Assembly: GCA_017477505.1 (NCBI GenBank)
Contig: JAFUVQ010000054.1
Location: forward strand, 62,001 to 126,000
Source: Eubacterium sp.
Lineage (GTDB): Bacteria; Bacillota; Clostridia; Lachnospirales; Lachnospiraceae
Length of the DNA: 64,000 nucleotides
Reading direction: 5' to 3'
Below are positions 62,489 through 64,000 of the stretch, piece by piece. Within the stretch, counting starts at the first letter, position 1, and each line of letters starts with the position of its first letter. A program made the translations under genes and the position numbers. Below the pieces are notes generated by a model. That model was not told the origin of the DNA, searched no databases, and saw only the letters and a program-made list of their open reading frames with translations.

Positions 62489-62612
62489 AATAAGGATTGT
62501 GGATGTTTGAAATATGAAGTAATTAATTCAAACAGCGGATGTATGATATATGTTGATTATATGCAGTATTATGCGGATTGTTATATGATGATATGTAAAT
62601 TTGGAGGATGTC

Positions 62613-63308
62613 ATGGCGCTTAGGATGAAAGAAACCGAAGAACTCAGATCTGACGGACCACAGCCGCTTAAGGAAGGTTTTATAGACATGTCGGATCCTA
62701 CAGTCACTGAGAATAAGAACCCATATGTTATTCACAGTACATATGTACCAACGGATAAAAAAGAGAAGGCAAGTCCCTGGGTGCTTATCGTTATACTGCT
62801 TTTATTGGTCGGGGCAGCAGTCGGAGGGTTCCTTTTTGTGAAGAACAAGTATTTTTCACCTATAGACCTTACTGCAGATGTCAGGCTTCCTGAAGAGGAT
62901 TTTGCCAAAAAGTATGATCTTAAGTTCGAGCAGGATGATTATATGACTAAGATGGTTCCGAGATGGACAAATTCTGCAGTTACAGTAAAGTCTGCCGGAG
63001 ACATAGGTCTTGTTTATGCAAATGGGAAAAGGGTCGGACTTCATACTGCAAACAAGAGATATACTATCTATGGTATAAAGGTTGGCGATGCGGATATTTC
63101 AGTGGAAGGCAAGATGACATTTGCCCAGAAAGGTAATTTTGCTGTGCTGAATGATATAGGTCAGGGTAGCGCTACTACTTATTACTATTATAACTGGGAG
63201 AAAAATGAGGGGATTGCTCTTGCAATAAATGATACTTCACACCGTGTTGTTGCAATCACATATTTTTCAGACCTTAAGCTTATGACAGAGACACTTAGTT
63301 TTGATTAG
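62613..63308 (+). CDS. Uncharacterised single-pass membrane protein
   Basis: A 231-residue protein, not recognised. A 55-residue cytoplasmic N-terminus (SDGPQPLKEGFIDMSDPTVT) is followed by KKEKASPWVLIVILLLLVGA and a membrane helix at about 56-77, then an outside domain of about 155 residues with repeated beta-like strands (GDIGLVYANGKRVGLHTANK, SATTYYYYNWEKNEGIALAI). ATG 62613 follows GGAGG by 5 bases. asp23 follows after 23 bases, so it may belong to the envelope-related asp23-nusB unit. No enzyme motif is seen. Confidence 0.75.
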   Translation: MALRMKETEELRSDGPQPLKEGFIDMSDPTVTENKNPYVIHSTYVPTDKKEKASPWVLIVILLLLVGAAVGGFLFVKNKYFSPIDLTADVRLPEEDFAKKYDLKFEQDDYMTKMVPRWTNSAVTVKSAGDIGLVYANGKRVGLHTANKRYTIYGIKVGDADISVEGKMTFAQKGNFAVLNDIGQGSATTYYYYNWEKNEGIALAINDTSHRVVAITYFSDLKLMTETLSFD

Positions 63309-63331
63309 GATTATTGACGGAGGATTAATAT

Positions 63332-63715
63332 ATGGATAATTCAAAAGACAATACATTTACAATAGGAGAAGAGAGTGCCGGAATAATCCAGGTTGCCGAT
63401 GATGTGGTATCCAGCATAGCTGCACTTGCTGTTCTTGAGGTGGACGGTGTATCAAGACTTACCGGAAATATCAGTAATGATCTGGTGGCAAAGCTTGGAA
63501 AAAGGAATCTTTCCAAGGCTTTAAGGGTTATCTTTGAAGAAGATAAAGTAAGAGTAGATGTGACCATTGAAGCAAAATTCGGTTATAACCTTATAAAGAT
63601 TTCAAATGAGGTGCAGGAGAAAGTCAAGAGCTCGCTTATGACTATGACGGGACTTGAATGCACATCAGTAAATGTAAAAATATCCGGAATAGATATGGAT
63701 GGAGAAAATGTATGA
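63332..63715 (+). CDS. Asp23/Gls24 family envelope stress protein
   Basis: A 127-residue protein: GIIQVADDVVSSIAALAVLE, VDGVSRLTGN, VRVDVTIEAKFGYNLIKISN and CTSVNVKISGI are the family blocks. Members in Staphylococcus gather at the membrane and respond to alkaline or envelope stress. GACGGAGG precedes the ATG. The stop overlaps the nusB start by 4 bases, the common asp23-nusB arrangement in Clostridia. Confidence 0.92.
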   Translation: MDNSKDNTFTIGEESAGIIQVADDVVSSIAALAVLEVDGVSRLTGNISNDLVAKLGKRNLSKALRVIFEEDKVRVDVTIEAKFGYNLIKISNEVQEKVKSSLMTMTGLECTSVNVKISGIDMDGENV

Positions 63716-64000
63716 CCAGGCGTGAAGAAAGAGAATATATATTTAAGACCATTTTCAGAAATGATTTCAGCGAAGATGTAGATATGAACGAACAGGTTGA
63801 TCTGTTCATGATGGATGTTATATCTGACATGGGATATACAGCTGAGGCTGAAGAAGCTGATTTTGAAAGTGAATCAGATTATGCCGGGACGTCAGGCAAA
63901 AAGACAGGCAGGAAAAAGAAGAATAAGGAAGAAGACGAAGAGAAAATTCCGGATATCGAGTTTATTGAGAAGATATGTGCCGTTCACAAGGATATTGAGT
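63712..64000 (+). CDS. nusB: Transcription antitermination factor NusB, 3' partial
   Basis: The first 96 codons are visible and the frame runs off the right edge. TRREEREYIFKTIFRNDFSE and EQVDLFMMD are the NusB N-terminal helices. Between helix 2 and the next conserved block, residues of about 44-80 form a charged, low-complexity stretch (GRKKKNKEEDEEK), which is longer than in model NusB proteins. NusB binds boxA RNA with S10 to prevent early termination on rRNA operons. The ATG overlaps the asp23 stop by 4 bases. Confidence 0.88.
   Translation, partial: MTRREEREYIFKTIFRNDFSEDVDMNEQVDLFMMDVISDMGYTAEAEEADFESESDYAGTSGKKTGRKKKNKEEDEEKIPDIEFIEKICAVHKDIE

Noticed and set aside
1..64000. tRNA, rRNA or CRISPR arrays
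   Set aside because: No cloverleaf-like set with a T-loop GTTCRANNC, no rRNA conserved stretch and no regularly spaced repeats were noticed on reading both strands.

Overview
The window looks like the chromosome of a low-to-moderate-GC Gram-positive Clostridia bacterium, most likely a Lachnospiraceae relative of Butyrivibrio or Roseburia. This is inferred from PolC, IreB, RuvX, RNase J, YlbF, Asp23 and NusB homologues, a surface protein anchored by SLH domains, a secretin-less type IV pilus locus of Gram-positive style, and frequent TTG/GTG starts behind strong Shine-Dalgarno sites. No rRNA, tRNA, CRISPR array, transposase or prophage was recognised.

Layout. 1-9372 is a conserved housekeeping operon for isoprenoid and lipid synthesis plus replication: uppS (5' cut by the window edge), cdsA, dxr, rseP, ispG and polC. 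9583-16740 is one giant BspA-type leucine-rich-repeat surface protein containing an internal tandem duplication of about 850 residues and three C-terminal SLH domains. 16916-18891 holds two family-2 glycosyltransferases. 19078-24674 holds regulation and RNA genes: ireB, ruvX, RNase J, ylbF, a short MltG-like protein without the catalytic domain, and the tRNA wobble-uridine genes trmR and trhP.

24720-36105 is a tight 15-gene run on one strand: a WecE-type sugar aminotransferase, an overlapping pair of small SMR-type membrane proteins, two acetyltransferase-like proteins, two acyl carrier proteins each followed by its own KAS III-like enzyme, three consecutive short-chain reductases, an amino-acid-type adenylation enzyme, a metallo-beta-lactamase-fold hydrolase and a GtrB/ArnC-like polyprenyl-phosphate glycosyltransferase. 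I read it as a pathway that makes an N-acylated 4-amino-4,6-dideoxy sugar with a custom ACP-built acyl group, loads it on a polyprenyl lipid and flips it across the membrane. This is the best candidate in the window for an undescribed system.

36369-56031 is a type IV pilus locus: pilB, pilT, pilC, a major pilin, a fused PilM-PilN protein, a PilO-like protein, minor-pilin-like proteins and a 1914-residue exported protein that could be a tip adhesin. The 389-bp gap after the pilin gene holds several clear RNA hairpins. No prepilin peptidase is present. 56256-56813 is efp. On the minus strand, 56884-62322 encodes a double-length YfhO-type membrane protein, a GT-C-like family that uses polyprenyl-linked sugars. 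The GtrB-like enzyme, the SMR pair and this YfhO protein together look like the three parts of an extracytoplasmic glycosylation system flanking the pilus genes; that link is inference. The right end carries a small membrane protein, an Asp23 family protein and the start of nusB.
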